NCBI GenBank assembly: GCA_964637235.1
Contig: CAZWVR010000006.1
Location: 1 to 48,109 of the forward strand
Direction: 5' to 3'
DNA length: 48,109 bases
Source of the DNA: CAZWVR01 sp964637235
Lineage (GTDB): Bacteria > Bacteroidota > Bacteroidia > Bacteroidales > S143-33
Shown: positions 34,913 to 44,249 of the stretch, piece by piece
Layout: every line of letters begins with the position of its first letter
Numbering within the stretch: the stretch's first letter is position 1
Translations under genes and position numbers: made by a program
Notes under the pieces: model-generated
Databases searched by the model: none
What the model was told of the DNA's origin: nothing
What the model saw: the letters and a program-made list of their open reading frames with translations, nothing else

Positions 34913-35311
34913 ATGGAGCTTATAATTGCACTTGCTACCGATGACGGCAATAAACTGACTAATGGACATTTTGGAGATGCTCTATATTTTGATATATACC
35001 GTTTAAACAGCCAAGAATATACATTTCTATATCGCATATCTAATTCTACCAAAGAAGAAAACGAACACAATCATAGTCATGGAGAAGATAAGAAAGCCAG
35101 TAGCATAGGCAGTTTGCTAAAAAAACATCAAGTAAAAATTTTAGTAGGTAAAGTTTTTGGTCCAAATTTAAAAAAGATGAAAAAGCAGTTTGTAGCAGTA
35201 TTTTCGTCAGATAGCGATATAAAAAAGACTCTGACGAAGTTAACTGAAAACTACGAAAAAATAGTAGAAGAATGGGAAAAAGGAGAAAATAGAAATTTTC
35301 TTAAACTTTAA
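34913..35311 (+). CDS. NifX/NifB-type dinitrogenase Fe-Mo cofactor biosynthesis domain protein
   Basis: This 132-residue single-domain protein has ALATDDG, GHFGDALYFDIY and VGKVFGPNLKKM, matching PF02579. A loop at about residues 45-60 is rich in His and acidic residues (EENEHNHSHGED), suggesting metal binding. Isolated family members are common in anaerobes without nitrogenase, and no nif genes occur in this window, so a nitrogen-fixation role is not implied; metal-cluster handling is the safest reading. It stands alone with its own promoter-like boxes and is convergent with the HAD gene (8 bases between stops). Confidence 0.85.
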   Translation: MELIIALATDDGNKLTNGHFGDALYFDIYRLNSQEYTFLYRISNSTKEENEHNHSHGEDKKASSIGSLLKKHQVKILVGKVFGPNLKKMKKQFVAVFSSDSDIKKTLTKLTENYEKIVEEWEKGENRNFLKL

Positions 35312-35319
35312 CAGAAAAA

Positions 35320-35724
35320 CTATTTTCTAAACCATCGGAGCCAAGATTTTTTAAGCTTACTATCTTTATTTTCCCATTCTATATCCTCACCATTTAACAT
35401 TTGCCATATTACCCCCCAGTCAGGGAGACCACCCAAGTTTCTATCATCAATATAAACATCAGCAAGAATTTTACGAGCAGTTTGCCCGGGTTCAAATTTT
35501 TCCTCCGGATAATTTTTATTTACAGCATAAAATTCAATACCGTGTTTTCTGCAAAATTCCACAGCTTCCTCTAATAATTTTCCCTCCCTTACAGTCCACA
35601 AAATAATCTGATGCCCTTGCTGCTGCAATTTTTTTAAAACATCAAAAGCAAAAAGTTTTGGTTTACCTATCTCAGGATAAGCATGTTCCACAATGGTGCC
35701 ATCAAAGTCAACAGCAATTTTCAT
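35320..35724 (-). CDS. Small HAD-like hydrolase (BT0820-type)
   Basis: The 134-residue protein has the HAD motif I DFDGTIVEHA at the very N-terminus, motif II ILWTVREG (Thr), and motif IV-like DVYIDDRNLGG. There is no cap insertion beyond short loops. It matches the small phosphatase-like HAD family of Bacteroidota structurally represented, as I recall, by BT_0820. The substrate is unknown. A TATTTTTG box on the minus strand at 35779-35786 is a possible -7 element. It is divergent from the giant SprB-like gene. Confidence 0.8.
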   Translation of the reverse strand: MKIAVDFDGTIVEHAYPEIGKPKLFAFDVLKKLQQQGHQIILWTVREGKLLEEAVEFCRKHGIEFYAVNKNYPEEKFEPGQTARKILADVYIDDRNLGGLPDWGVIWQMLNGEDIEWENKDSKLKKSWLRWFRK

Positions 35725-35792
35725 TTTTTTATTTTATTTTTGTTAAAGCAACATTTAAATAAAAATCTTGTCTAAATACAAAAATAGGAAAA

Positions 35793-38700
35793 ATGAAAAA
35801 ACTAATAATTACAACTTTGATAATAATTTTACACATAGATATATTTTCGCAAGGAGTACTACCCTACTCAGAGAGCTTTGAAAGTGGATGGGGAATATGG
35901 ACTCAATCGACAGATGACCAATTTGACTGGACGCGGCATAGCGGTCCTACTCCTACCCCAAATACAGGACCAAATTCAGCACAAGACGGTGATTATTACA
36001 TATATATCGAAGCTACTGGACATAGTAATCCTCCAGAAACTGCTATTATAGAAGCTGACTTTGACTTCTCCGGAACAACAATGCCAGTACTCTCTTTCTA
36101 TTACCATATGTATGGCGATAGCATAGGTAATCTACATTTATATGCCTATGATGGCTCCCAATGGACTGAAATATGGAATGCTTTTAACAATCATGGAGAT
36201 CAATGGAATAACGTAAAAATTTGCCTCGGTGATTATGCTAATAATCCAAACGTAAAACTTCGCTTCAAAGCAGAAACTCAATATTCTGATTTAAGCGATA
36301 TTGCAATAGACAATATAAGCATCGTAGATTTCAAAATAGATAACATCTCACATACTGATGTAAGCTGCGGCGGCTATGCCGACGGAACTATTACAATAGA
36401 TGTAAACGGGGGCTTCTCACCTTACTATTACTCAATAGATGATGGCGTAAATTATACCCAAGACGAAAATACTTCTCACCAATTTACTGGACTATCAGGA
36501 GGAGATTACTTGATAAGAGTTAAAGACGACGCCGGCTGCGTAATATCTGGCGGTGTAGAAACAATAAACGAACCCCCTACACCAGATATATCTGTCTCAA
36601 AAACTGATGTCCAACCTTGTGAATACAGTAATAACGGAACAATAGATATCAATGTTAGTAATGGAAACCCTCCTTATGAATATTCTATACACGGAGCTTC
36701 TGGACCTTTCCAGAGCTCAAATCATTTTGCACACTTAGGACCAGGTACATACCAAATAGCAGTCAGAGAATCAACGGGTTGCATAGCCGATGGAGGAACT
36801 ATTACCATCAATGCCCCATATGCTATACATATCTACGATATACAAGTAAATAATGTAGAAACATGCTACGGTGATAGCACCGGCTCATTAAAAATAATTG
36901 CAGGAGGTGGTCATACTCCACTCTCATATTCCATCGACGAAGGAAATACCTTCCAAAATGACAACTATTTCCCAAACCTACCAGCAGATACCTACCGCTT
37001 TATTATACAAGATAGTCAAGGCTGCTTAGATACTTCTGAATACGTAACTATAACCCAACCTACACAAGTCGTTATAAACTCAATATCACATACTGATGTA
37101 TCAGGTTGCTATGGAGACCATACCGGAACAATCTCAATAGAAGCCTCCGGCGGAACAGGTAATCTGCAATATTCAATAGATAATGGATACTACTTCCAAG
37201 ATACTGGCTATTTCAACAATCTCGCTGCTGGTACTTATAATATATTAGTCAGAGATCAAAACAATTGCCAAGCTTCCGGTGGCTCAATTACAATATCTCA
37301 ACCTTCAAAAGTAGTATTAGATTCCGTAAAAAAACAAGATGTTTCCGACTGCTATGGAAATGCCAATGGTTCAATTACTATATATGCTCATGGTGGAACA
37401 CCCCCTATGCACTATTCAATAGATTCAGGAAACACATTCCAAAATTCAAACGTATTTTCACCATTAGACGTAGGTACTTACTATCCCTATGTAAAAGATG
37501 ACCACGGATGTAGCGACACCGCTCAACCTATTACAATCACACAACCTTCTGAATTACAAATCACTAATATAAATAAATATGACATCAATACTTGCTACGG
37601 AGATAGCACCGGTAAAATACAAATATTCGCCCAAAATGGCACACCTCCATATCGCTATTCAATAGATGGAGGAGTACACTTCCAAGAAAATTACACATTT
37701 GACAGTTTAAAAGCTGGAACATATTATACAGTAGTTAAAGACTACAATAACTGTGAAGCCTATGGAGATACTATTACCCTAAATCAACCCCCACAAATAA
37801 TCATTGATTCGATAGCCTCCTCCGACGCCTCATGCCATGGACAAAACGATGGTACTATTTATGTACATGCTTATGGCGGTACCGGAGAAATAAAATACTC
37901 AATCGACGGAGGTAATAGCTTCCCTTTTAATAATGGACAAATTACATCACAAGGTGCAGGGATATACCCTATTGCTGTTATTGATCAAAATCATTGTAAA
38001 GCTATTGGCGATACAGTAATAATCAACGAACCTGATTCATTAAAAATAGATTCCATAGTAAAAATAGACGTACAAGGTTGCTACGGAGATAGTACAGGAG
38101 AAATATTTATATACGCAGAAGGTGGCACTCCTCCATATCAATATTCAATAGATAACGGACTACATTTCCAAGATAGCTCCCATTTTGTTAATCTGCCAGC
38201 AAAAACAGGCTATATCCCATTTGTAAAAGATGCACACGGTTGCATAACATACAGTAGCCCTGTGACTATCGGTCAACCACCTCAACTTGTTGTAAATAGC
38301 CAAACCCATACTGATATAGATACTTGCCACGGTGTACCTGCTGGAACAATAACAATAATAGCCTCCGGCGGAACACCCCCATTATACTACTCCATTGATA
38401 ATGGTTTATCCTTTGAAAATAATAACGGACATTTTGACAGCCTTTATGCTGGTACGTATCAAATAAAAGTTAAAGACTCTCACGGATGCATCGCTAATGG
38501 CTGGCAAGAAACTATACATCAACCTGATACCCTCTTAATTGACAGCGTTAGAACTTGGGACGTACTCTGCCATTCACAAGGAAATGGGAAAATATACATA
38601 TATGCTTCCGGTGGTCAACCTCAACTATATTATTCAATAGATGGAGGAACGACTTTTAGCCCTTCATATCAATTTTTAAATCTTGCCGGTGGAACCTACC

Positions 38701-40766
38701 ATATAGTAGTTAAAGATAACTTCAACTGCCGAGTAGATACATCAGTACAGATACACGAACCTCCTGCTTTATACCTCGATAGTGTTATACATACAGACGT
38801 CTCTACATGCTGGGGAGATTCCACTGGAACAATAACTATATTCGCTCATGGTGGAGTGGCTCCAATAACATATTCCTATGCCAAAATAGGTAATCCATTT
38901 AATGATTTCTCACTTGACAATGTATTCAACAACGTTCCTGCTGGTTCTTATTACGCTGCTATAAAAGACAACAACGGGTGTATGCTTACCTCAGAAGCTT
39001 TTACAATCACAGAACCAGACCCTGTAAGAATTACAAACTATAACAAAACTGACATAACATGCTATGGCTTACACGATGGAACAATTACCCTACAAGCTGC
39101 CGGTGGAAATGGTATATATCAATATACCATAGACGGCGGTAATTCTTGGGTACAAAACGATGGATATTTTGATAACCTCGGTCCTGGTGATTATCATGTC
39201 AATGTCAGAGATACTAATATGTGCGAAGGAAATACTTTCTATACAATTACAATTTATGAACCTGAACAAATACAAATTACAAATATATTCCCTTATGATA
39301 TAACTTGCTATGGATATCAAGATGGACGAATTGTTGTCTATGCCTCCGGTGGCACAATGCCATATTCATATTCACTAAATGACGGTGAATTCCAAGCTTC
39401 AAATACTTTTGATAGCTTATCGCAAGGTACATATTGGGCTACTGTAAGAGATATCAACGGTTGCACTGCATATAGTGATACTGTCCAAATTAATATGCCA
39501 GAAAATGAAGCCTATTTCTCTATCGATACAAACGAAGCCTGTGCACCTCTACTGGTAAACTTCTACCCCTCACACCCTAATACTTCCGACTATCTATGGA
39601 TATTCGGTGATGGCGATAGCTCTTGGGTAAAACAACCTTCACATATATACCGCAATAACTCCTCCGAAATTACTACATTTACAGCAACTGCTATTGCTTA
39701 CCATCAAAACTGCTCAGATACTGCCAGAGCTAATATAACAGTCTATCCTCAACCAACTATATTTTTCAATGTTTCACCAGATACACTATATTACCCCTCA
39801 GCTACTATAAATATAACAACTTATAGCACAGATCTTGAAAACTATTTCTGGAATTTCGGAGATGGTCAAACTTATCAAGGAACTTTCCCTATGCAACATA
39901 CTTACGACACTTGTGGAGTATTTAATATTTCTGCTACGGCTATGAATGACTTCCAATGCTACGATACTGCTATGCATACTGTTATTGTAAATGCCATAAA
40001 TCCTTCTGCCAGTTTCAGTCCAAATATTACAAAAGGCTGCCAGCCACTAACTGTACATTTTACAAATACTTCTGCAAATGCTCTAAAATATAATTGGCTT
40101 ATCGACAACAACCCATATACAGACAGCACAAACTTCTCCTATACTTTTGACGATGAGGGAACTTACAAAATTACTCTAAATGCATACGGATATTGTAATA
40201 CAACCGACCAAACTACTCAATTTATATACGTATATCCTTCTCCAAAAATAGACTTCTATGCAGAACCCGATACCGTAGCCGTTAACCAAGAAATTATGTT
40301 CTATAACAATACAACTAATGCAGCTCACTATATATGGGACTTCGGAGATGGTACATTCTCCGGAGAAACTGACCCAATTCATAAATATAATGCCCCAGGT
40401 ACTTATAGCGTAAAACTAACTGCCTATTCCTCAAATGGTTGTACAGATTCTCTACGAAAAGACAACCTAATATTTGTCTCTAACAAGTTTTTTATAAAAT
40501 TCCCAACTGCATTTACCCCAGGCTCAGGAGACCAAAATGCCATATTCAAACCCACTGCAAATATGGTAGATTACTGCTATATAACTATCTTTGATAGATA
40601 CGGGCAAATAGTATATCAAACTGATGACTATAAAACAATGGCTTGGGACGGTACAAATATGAACGGTAAACCCCTTCCGTCCGACATATATGTATGGCAA
40701 GCAATAGGAAAATATATCAACGGTGAACCTATAAAAGAAACCGGAACTGTTTTGCTTTTAAGATAA
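35793..40766 (+). CDS. Giant SprB-repeat/PKD surface protein with T9SS type B sorting domain
   Basis: The 1657 residues start with a signal peptide (about 1-19). A MAM or jelly-roll-like domain follows (about 22-180: PYSESFESGWGIW to IAIDNISI). Thirteen SprB repeats span about 183-1230; each has the plan xxxDVxxCYGDSTGxIxIxAxGGTPPxxYSIDxG (examples at residues 185, 270, 355 and onward). Four PKD domains cover about 1233-1560, marked by WIFGDGDSS, WNFGDGQTY, a degenerate third, and WDFGDGTFSG. The final about 85 residues (FPTAFTPGSGDQNAIF, YITIFDRYGQIVY, WDGTNMNG) are a T9SS type B sorting domain. SprB-type proteins are mobile adhesins in gliding Bacteroidota, but no gld or spr genes are in the window, so motility is not shown. 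The start ATG directly precedes the signal peptide. Confidence 0.92.
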   Translation: MKKLIITTLIIILHIDIFSQGVLPYSESFESGWGIWTQSTDDQFDWTRHSGPTPTPNTGPNSAQDGDYYIYIEATGHSNPPETAIIEADFDFSGTTMPVLSFYYHMYGDSIGNLHLYAYDGSQWTEIWNAFNNHGDQWNNVKICLGDYANNPNVKLRFKAETQYSDLSDIAIDNISIVDFKIDNISHTDVSCGGYADGTITIDVNGGFSPYYYSIDDGVNYTQDENTSHQFTGLSGGDYLIRVKDDAGCVISGGVETINEPPTPDISVSKTDVQPCEYSNNGTIDINVSNGNPPYEYSIHGASGPFQSSNHFAHLGPGTYQIAVRESTGCIADGGTITINAPYAIHIYDIQVNNVETCYGDSTGSLKIIAGGGHTPLSYSIDEGNTFQNDNYFPNLPADTYRFIIQDSQGCLDTSEYVTITQPTQVVINSISHTDVSGCYGDHTGTISIEASGGTGNLQYSIDNGYYFQDTGYFNNLAAGTYNILVRDQNNCQASGGSITISQPSKVVLDSVKKQDVSDCYGNANGSITIYAHGGTPPMHYSIDSGNTFQNSNVFSPLDVGTYYPYVKDDHGCSDTAQPITITQPSELQITNINKYDINTCYGDSTGKIQIFAQNGTPPYRYSIDGGVHFQENYTFDSLKAGTYYTVVKDYNNCEAYGDTITLNQPPQIIIDSIASSDASCHGQNDGTIYVHAYGGTGEIKYSIDGGNSFPFNNGQITSQGAGIYPIAVIDQNHCKAIGDTVIINEPDSLKIDSIVKIDVQGCYGDSTGEIFIYAEGGTPPYQYSIDNGLHFQDSSHFVNLPAKTGYIPFVKDAHGCITYSSPVTIGQPPQLVVNSQTHTDIDTCHGVPAGTITIIASGGTPPLYYSIDNGLSFENNNGHFDSLYAGTYQIKVKDSHGCIANGWQETIHQPDTLLIDSVRTWDVLCHSQGNGKIYIYASGGQPQLYYSIDGGTTFSPSYQFLNLAGGTYHIVVKDNFNCRVDTSVQIHEPPALYLDSVIHTDVSTCWGDSTGTITIFAHGGVAPITYSYAKIGNPFNDFSLDNVFNNVPAGSYYAAIKDNNGCMLTSEAFTITEPDPVRITNYNKTDITCYGLHDGTITLQAAGGNGIYQYTIDGGNSWVQNDGYFDNLGPGDYHVNVRDTNMCEGNTFYTITIYEPEQIQITNIFPYDITCYGYQDGRIVVYASGGTMPYSYSLNDGEFQASNTFDSLSQGTYWATVRDINGCTAYSDTVQINMPENEAYFSIDTNEACAPLLVNFYPSHPNTSDYLWIFGDGDSSWVKQPSHIYRNNSSEITTFTATAIAYHQNCSDTARANITVYPQPTIFFNVSPDTLYYPSATINITTYSTDLENYFWNFGDGQTYQGTFPMQHTYDTCGVFNISATAMNDFQCYDTAMHTVIVNAINPSASFSPNITKGCQPLTVHFTNTSANALKYNWLIDNNPYTDSTNFSYTFDDEGTYKITLNAYGYCNTTDQTTQFIYVYPSPKIDFYAEPDTVAVNQEIMFYNNTTNAAHYIWDFGDGTFSGETDPIHKYNAPGTYSVKLTAYSSNGCTDSLRKDNLIFVSNKFFIKFPTAFTPGSGDQNAIFKPTANMVDYCYITIFDRYGQIVYQTDDYKTMAWDGTNMNGKPLPSDIYVWQAIGKYINGEPIKETGTVLLLR
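36340..39490 (+). repeat. In-frame tandem SprB repeat array (13 units of about 80 codons)
   Basis: Thirteen degenerate units of about 230-250 bases run through the giant surface-protein gene. Recurrent coding blocks include tgctacggagatagcaccgg-like and tattcaatagat-like segments. Spacing follows reading frame, not fixed DNA length, so this is a protein-level repeat. Confidence 0.85.
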
Positions 40767-40867
40767 ATACATTTTTCAGTTTTGTAAAAAAACTTAAAAA
40801 CAATAATTCTCTTGCAATAAATCAATCAATTACGCAAAAAAATTCAATTAAGCTTCAATGAATATAG

Positions 40868-41515
40868 CTATCTCAATAACTGAATTTTTTGTATTTCTTC
40901 TAAACTCCTTAATTTAAAATCTGCAATGTCAAATTCCGGTGAATTGTATTCCTCAGAGGCGGGAACAGCCACAGCCGTCATACCAGCAGCCTTCGCAGCT
41001 TTAATACCCGGTATAGAATCCTCAAAAACAATAGCATTAGAAGGACTAATATTAAAATGCTTCACTACACTCAAAAAAATATCCGGAGCCGGTTTACTGC
41101 GTTTCTCCTCTTGACCTGAACGTATAAAATCTATAAATGCCTTCACCTGCGGATTCTCTGCAACTATTTTTATTAAACGAATTGAGGATGACGAGGCTAT
41201 GGCTACTTTTAAACCCAATAATTTGACATATCTTAATGCTTCTATGGCGCCAGGCAAAAAACGTAATTCTCTATTCATTAGCTCATACATCTTATTGATA
41301 ATCTTCTCAATAACAATATCCTTCTGAACGGACAAAGAATACTTTTTTACAAAATTTTCTACAACTTTATCAATCCGAATACCTTTGAAGCTTTTGCATT
41401 CCTCAACTGTAAGTTTCACCCCAAATTCACGAAATACAAACATCTCTGCTTTTTGCCATAACGGCTCCGTATCAACCAATAAACCATCCATATCAAATAT
41501 TGCAACTGTAAACAT
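40868..41515 (-). CDS. hxpB: HAD phosphatase, HxpB/YniC-like
   Basis: The 215-residue subfamily IA HAD enzyme has FDMDGLLVDTEPLW (motif I), VAIASSSSIR (motif II), SKPAPDIF (motif III Lys) and VFEDSIPGIKAA (motif IV). The helical cap begins with FKGIRIDKVVENF. The C-terminus ADFKLRSLEEI resembles E. coli YniC/HxpB, a hexitol and 2-deoxyglucose 6-phosphate phosphatase; beta-phosphoglucomutase is less likely. It starts 14 bases after the lptD stop and ends facing the SprB-like gene. Substrate assignment is by similarity from memory. Confidence 0.85.
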   Translation of the reverse strand: MFTVAIFDMDGLLVDTEPLWQKAEMFVFREFGVKLTVEECKSFKGIRIDKVVENFVKKYSLSVQKDIVIEKIINKMYELMNRELRFLPGAIEALRYVKLLGLKVAIASSSSIRLIKIVAENPQVKAFIDFIRSGQEEKRSKPAPDIFLSVVKHFNISPSNAIVFEDSIPGIKAAKAAGMTAVAVPASEEYNSPEFDIADFKLRSLEEIQKIQLLR

Positions 41516-41529
41516 AATCTACAAAAATT

Positions 41530-44079
41530 TTAAAAATTATCGTGGAAACTTCTTTGACGAGTAAATTTGAGGCTTTGGAATATTGATGCTTTTGCGTTTA
41601 TATGAAACATATAGCTTTTCATTCTACCGAAAGGTATAACTCGTATTCCCATCTCCCAACAATGTAAATCACGATTCATACTTATTTCGGTAGAAGTTAT
41701 TTTGCCTGCATTAAAATCATATCCCGTTGATATTCTTGAAGATAAATTTTGAGTCAGCTGCATATTTAAACTTATACGCAAATATTGAGTATAATTATAG
41801 GTAAAACTCAAAGCCTCTGGGTCGTATGTCTCAGACATATTAAATGAATAAGATAATGTAAAATTCCAATTACCAGCTTGGAGAGTATGTTTCTGCTGTT
41901 CAGAGTGTGTAGCATTTTTTTTCTTAAATTTTTGGGAGCTTAAACTGGTATTAAAAGTAAAATTTAAATTTTTCATCCTAAAAAGCTTATGAAAATCTTG
42001 CCACATAAATCTATTTACAGGTCTCCCAGTATATTTATCATAGGAATATAATGTATAAGCAGAAGAAAAACTAAAAGATGTTCCCGGAAATAATGTAGCG
42101 CCAGCATTAAGGCTTATATCGTTCCAATTCAAAGAATCTTTTGCAAAATTATATGAAGTAAAAATATTAAGTCTATCTAAAAGCCTTATTTTTTTAAACT
42201 TTTGCTTATTTGAAGTATCAGAGGAAGCTACTTTCATCTCAAAATTATTACTAACTCCTATACTTAGCGTTTGTTGCTCGCCTTGTGGAGGAGAACCAAA
42301 TATACCATCTGCTGTATATGATAATCTACGGCTACTATCCTGAGGATCTCGATAATAAAATCCCCAAAAGTCTTTACTAAAATCAGGTGATAAAGTATAT
42401 CCAATAGAAGGACGCATCACGTGGCGGATAGCCTTTATTTTACCCATATTTAACCTAAAAAGACCATATAAAGTTGTATTTAAACCAGCATTGAAATTAA
42501 AATTAAAATTATGATTCAAACCCCACACAGTATCAAGTTTATAGTATTGCGTATCCTCTGTATTATATAACCTCTTGATAATCTTATGTGTATAAATTCT
42601 ACCTACATAATTAAATGAAGGCGTAATATTAAAAAATTTGAATAAATGAAAAGATGTATTTGTTGAAGTTGAATATTGAAAACCATTTTTCATCATTTTG
42701 AGCAGAGAATCAGGATGTTTATACAAAACGCTATCACGAGTAAATACCGTATTCTGAAAAGTAGAATTCAAATTAAAGCCTATTTTTTCATACCAAGCAC
42801 CTTTGGGGATTTTTACCAATTTTTTAAATGGATAAATCCTTCGCATTGTAAAATTTATTGTCGGGAAACGGATATTTATTGTTGAATCTGAAAGGTTCTG
42901 AGTAGCATTAAAGTTAGCTGTCATATTAAAAGGTGTCCCTGCAAATGTATGCTGATAACTTATACTTGAATTAGTAGTATTATTTGTAAACTGTTCAATA
43001 GTTTGAGCATTAAATTGCCTATGATTACCTTTTATGAAATTTATATTTGCAGAAAAATGTGAATTAGGACGAGCTTTCTGTGCTTGATTATAAGAGATTT
43101 GCAGATTAAAAGTATTTGAAACATAAAAATCTCTTAAAATTTTTTCGCCATTTCTTATATGAGAAAATTCAAAATGTACTGTGGAATTAAATTTATATCT
43201 ATTGAAATATCTGTAAGTATATCTACCCGTCCAACTGCCAGTAGTAAATACATCTGCAAGAATTTTCATATCCATATAATCATTGATAGCCCAGTAATAT
43301 CCGCCATTTGTAAGACCGAAACCTCTTAATTTTTCCTCATAAGGTTGAGGAAAAATAAATCCAGTTGTCCTACGGGAGGTATTCGGAAAAAATCCAAAGG
43401 GCAATCCTAATGGCAGTGGCACATCCGCTATAACCAGATAAAATGGACCTGTAACTATTCTATGTTTTGGTAAAACTTTCGCTTTTGTAAGTTCTACATA
43501 AAAATGTGGATGAGGTTTATTACAAGTTGTATATTTACCTTTTTTTATATGAATCTCCTTGTTAGGAAAAATCTTAACAATTTCACCGTGTAGATACCCT
43601 TGATCTTCTTGGGTAATTACGTCATAAACAATTCCTTTGCGAGTCTTAAAATTAAATCGCATTTTCCGTGCTATATAATTCTGCTTGCCGTCGCTAAATT
43701 GTGGCCTAAAAATTTGTTTAGTAGTACTATCTTGAATTTGGTCTGCTTCAATTTCATTTTTACGTATAAAAATCTTCACTAAATGAGATTCCAATTTCAT
43801 ATCTTTTGTAGTAAGCTTAGTATCTCCAAACATAAAAATTTTATTATGCTTTAAATCTATATAAATGGAATCTTGGGCATTAAAATCTACTTCATGGGTA
43901 AGAGCATTAGAGTTGGTCTTATTTTTTAAAGAATCTTTTGCTAAAGTGTCAGCAGTAGCTTTTACAATATTAGTATCAACTATAACTTTATGAGTATCAA
44001 CATCCTGCGCATTAAGTTGAAAAAATAATGCGATAGTAAAAAACAGAAATAATAATATTTTGGAAAAAAGCCCTTTCAA
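41530..44079 (-). CDS. lptD: LPS-assembly outer membrane protein LptD
   Basis: The 849-residue protein inserts lipopolysaccharide into the outer leaflet of the outer membrane. After a signal peptide (about 1-24, ending LNAQ), an N-terminal OstA/LptA-like beta-jellyroll spans about 60-200 (IYIDLKHNKIFMFGDTKL). The remaining 600 residues form the barrel, rich in alternating aromatic and polar strands; PLPLGLPFGFFPN is the family hallmark and lies at about residues 222-234. No in-frame ATG precedes the signal peptide before an upstream stop (44095-44097), so TTG at 44079 is the likely start. Its single transcription unit appears to include the HAD gene downstream. Confidence 0.88.
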   Translation of the reverse strand: MKGLFSKILLFLFFTIALFFQLNAQDVDTHKVIVDTNIVKATADTLAKDSLKNKTNSNALTHEVDFNAQDSIYIDLKHNKIFMFGDTKLTTKDMKLESHLVKIFIRKNEIEADQIQDSTTKQIFRPQFSDGKQNYIARKMRFNFKTRKGIVYDVITQEDQGYLHGEIVKIFPNKEIHIKKGKYTTCNKPHPHFYVELTKAKVLPKHRIVTGPFYLVIADVPLPLGLPFGFFPNTSRRTTGFIFPQPYEEKLRGFGLTNGGYYWAINDYMDMKILADVFTTGSWTGRYTYRYFNRYKFNSTVHFEFSHIRNGEKILRDFYVSNTFNLQISYNQAQKARPNSHFSANINFIKGNHRQFNAQTIEQFTNNTTNSSISYQHTFAGTPFNMTANFNATQNLSDSTINIRFPTINFTMRRIYPFKKLVKIPKGAWYEKIGFNLNSTFQNTVFTRDSVLYKHPDSLLKMMKNGFQYSTSTNTSFHLFKFFNITPSFNYVGRIYTHKIIKRLYNTEDTQYYKLDTVWGLNHNFNFNFNAGLNTTLYGLFRLNMGKIKAIRHVMRPSIGYTLSPDFSKDFWGFYYRDPQDSSRRLSYTADGIFGSPPQGEQQTLSIGVSNNFEMKVASSDTSNKQKFKKIRLLDRLNIFTSYNFAKDSLNWNDISLNAGATLFPGTSFSFSSAYTLYSYDKYTGRPVNRFMWQDFHKLFRMKNLNFTFNTSLSSQKFKKKNATHSEQQKHTLQAGNWNFTLSYSFNMSETYDPEALSFTYNYTQYLRISLNMQLTQNLSSRISTGYDFNAGKITSTEISMNRDLHCWEMGIRVIPFGRMKSYMFHINAKASIFQSLKFTRQRSFHDNF

Positions 44080-44187
44080 CTGATTATAAATACTTTAATA
44101 ACAATTTACAAGTTTAAAATTAACAAGTTTATGAGTATTTGCAAAAATGAAGTTAAGAATAAAATGTGGAGTAAAATAAAAAAAAAA

Positions 44188-44230
44188 GCTGCCTAAAAAA
44201 CTCCTTCATCAGGAGATTTCAGGCAGCCTC
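44188..44230 (-). terminator. Intrinsic terminator of the TPR lipoprotein gene
   Basis: On the minus strand the arms gaggctgcct and aggcagc form the outer stem, an inner stem ctcct/aggag (44201-44205 with 44211-44215) closes a 5-base loop, and a run of about 10 T follows. The arms share the gctgcct/ggctgtct motif of the other 3' elements in this window. Confidence 0.78.
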
Positions 44231-44249
44231 TGTTATTATTCAGAAAGAC

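Noticed and set aside
36340..39490. Regular repeats suggestive of a CRISPR array
   Set aside because: Units are about 240 bases, in frame, and degenerate; they encode SprB repeats. No cas genes occur.
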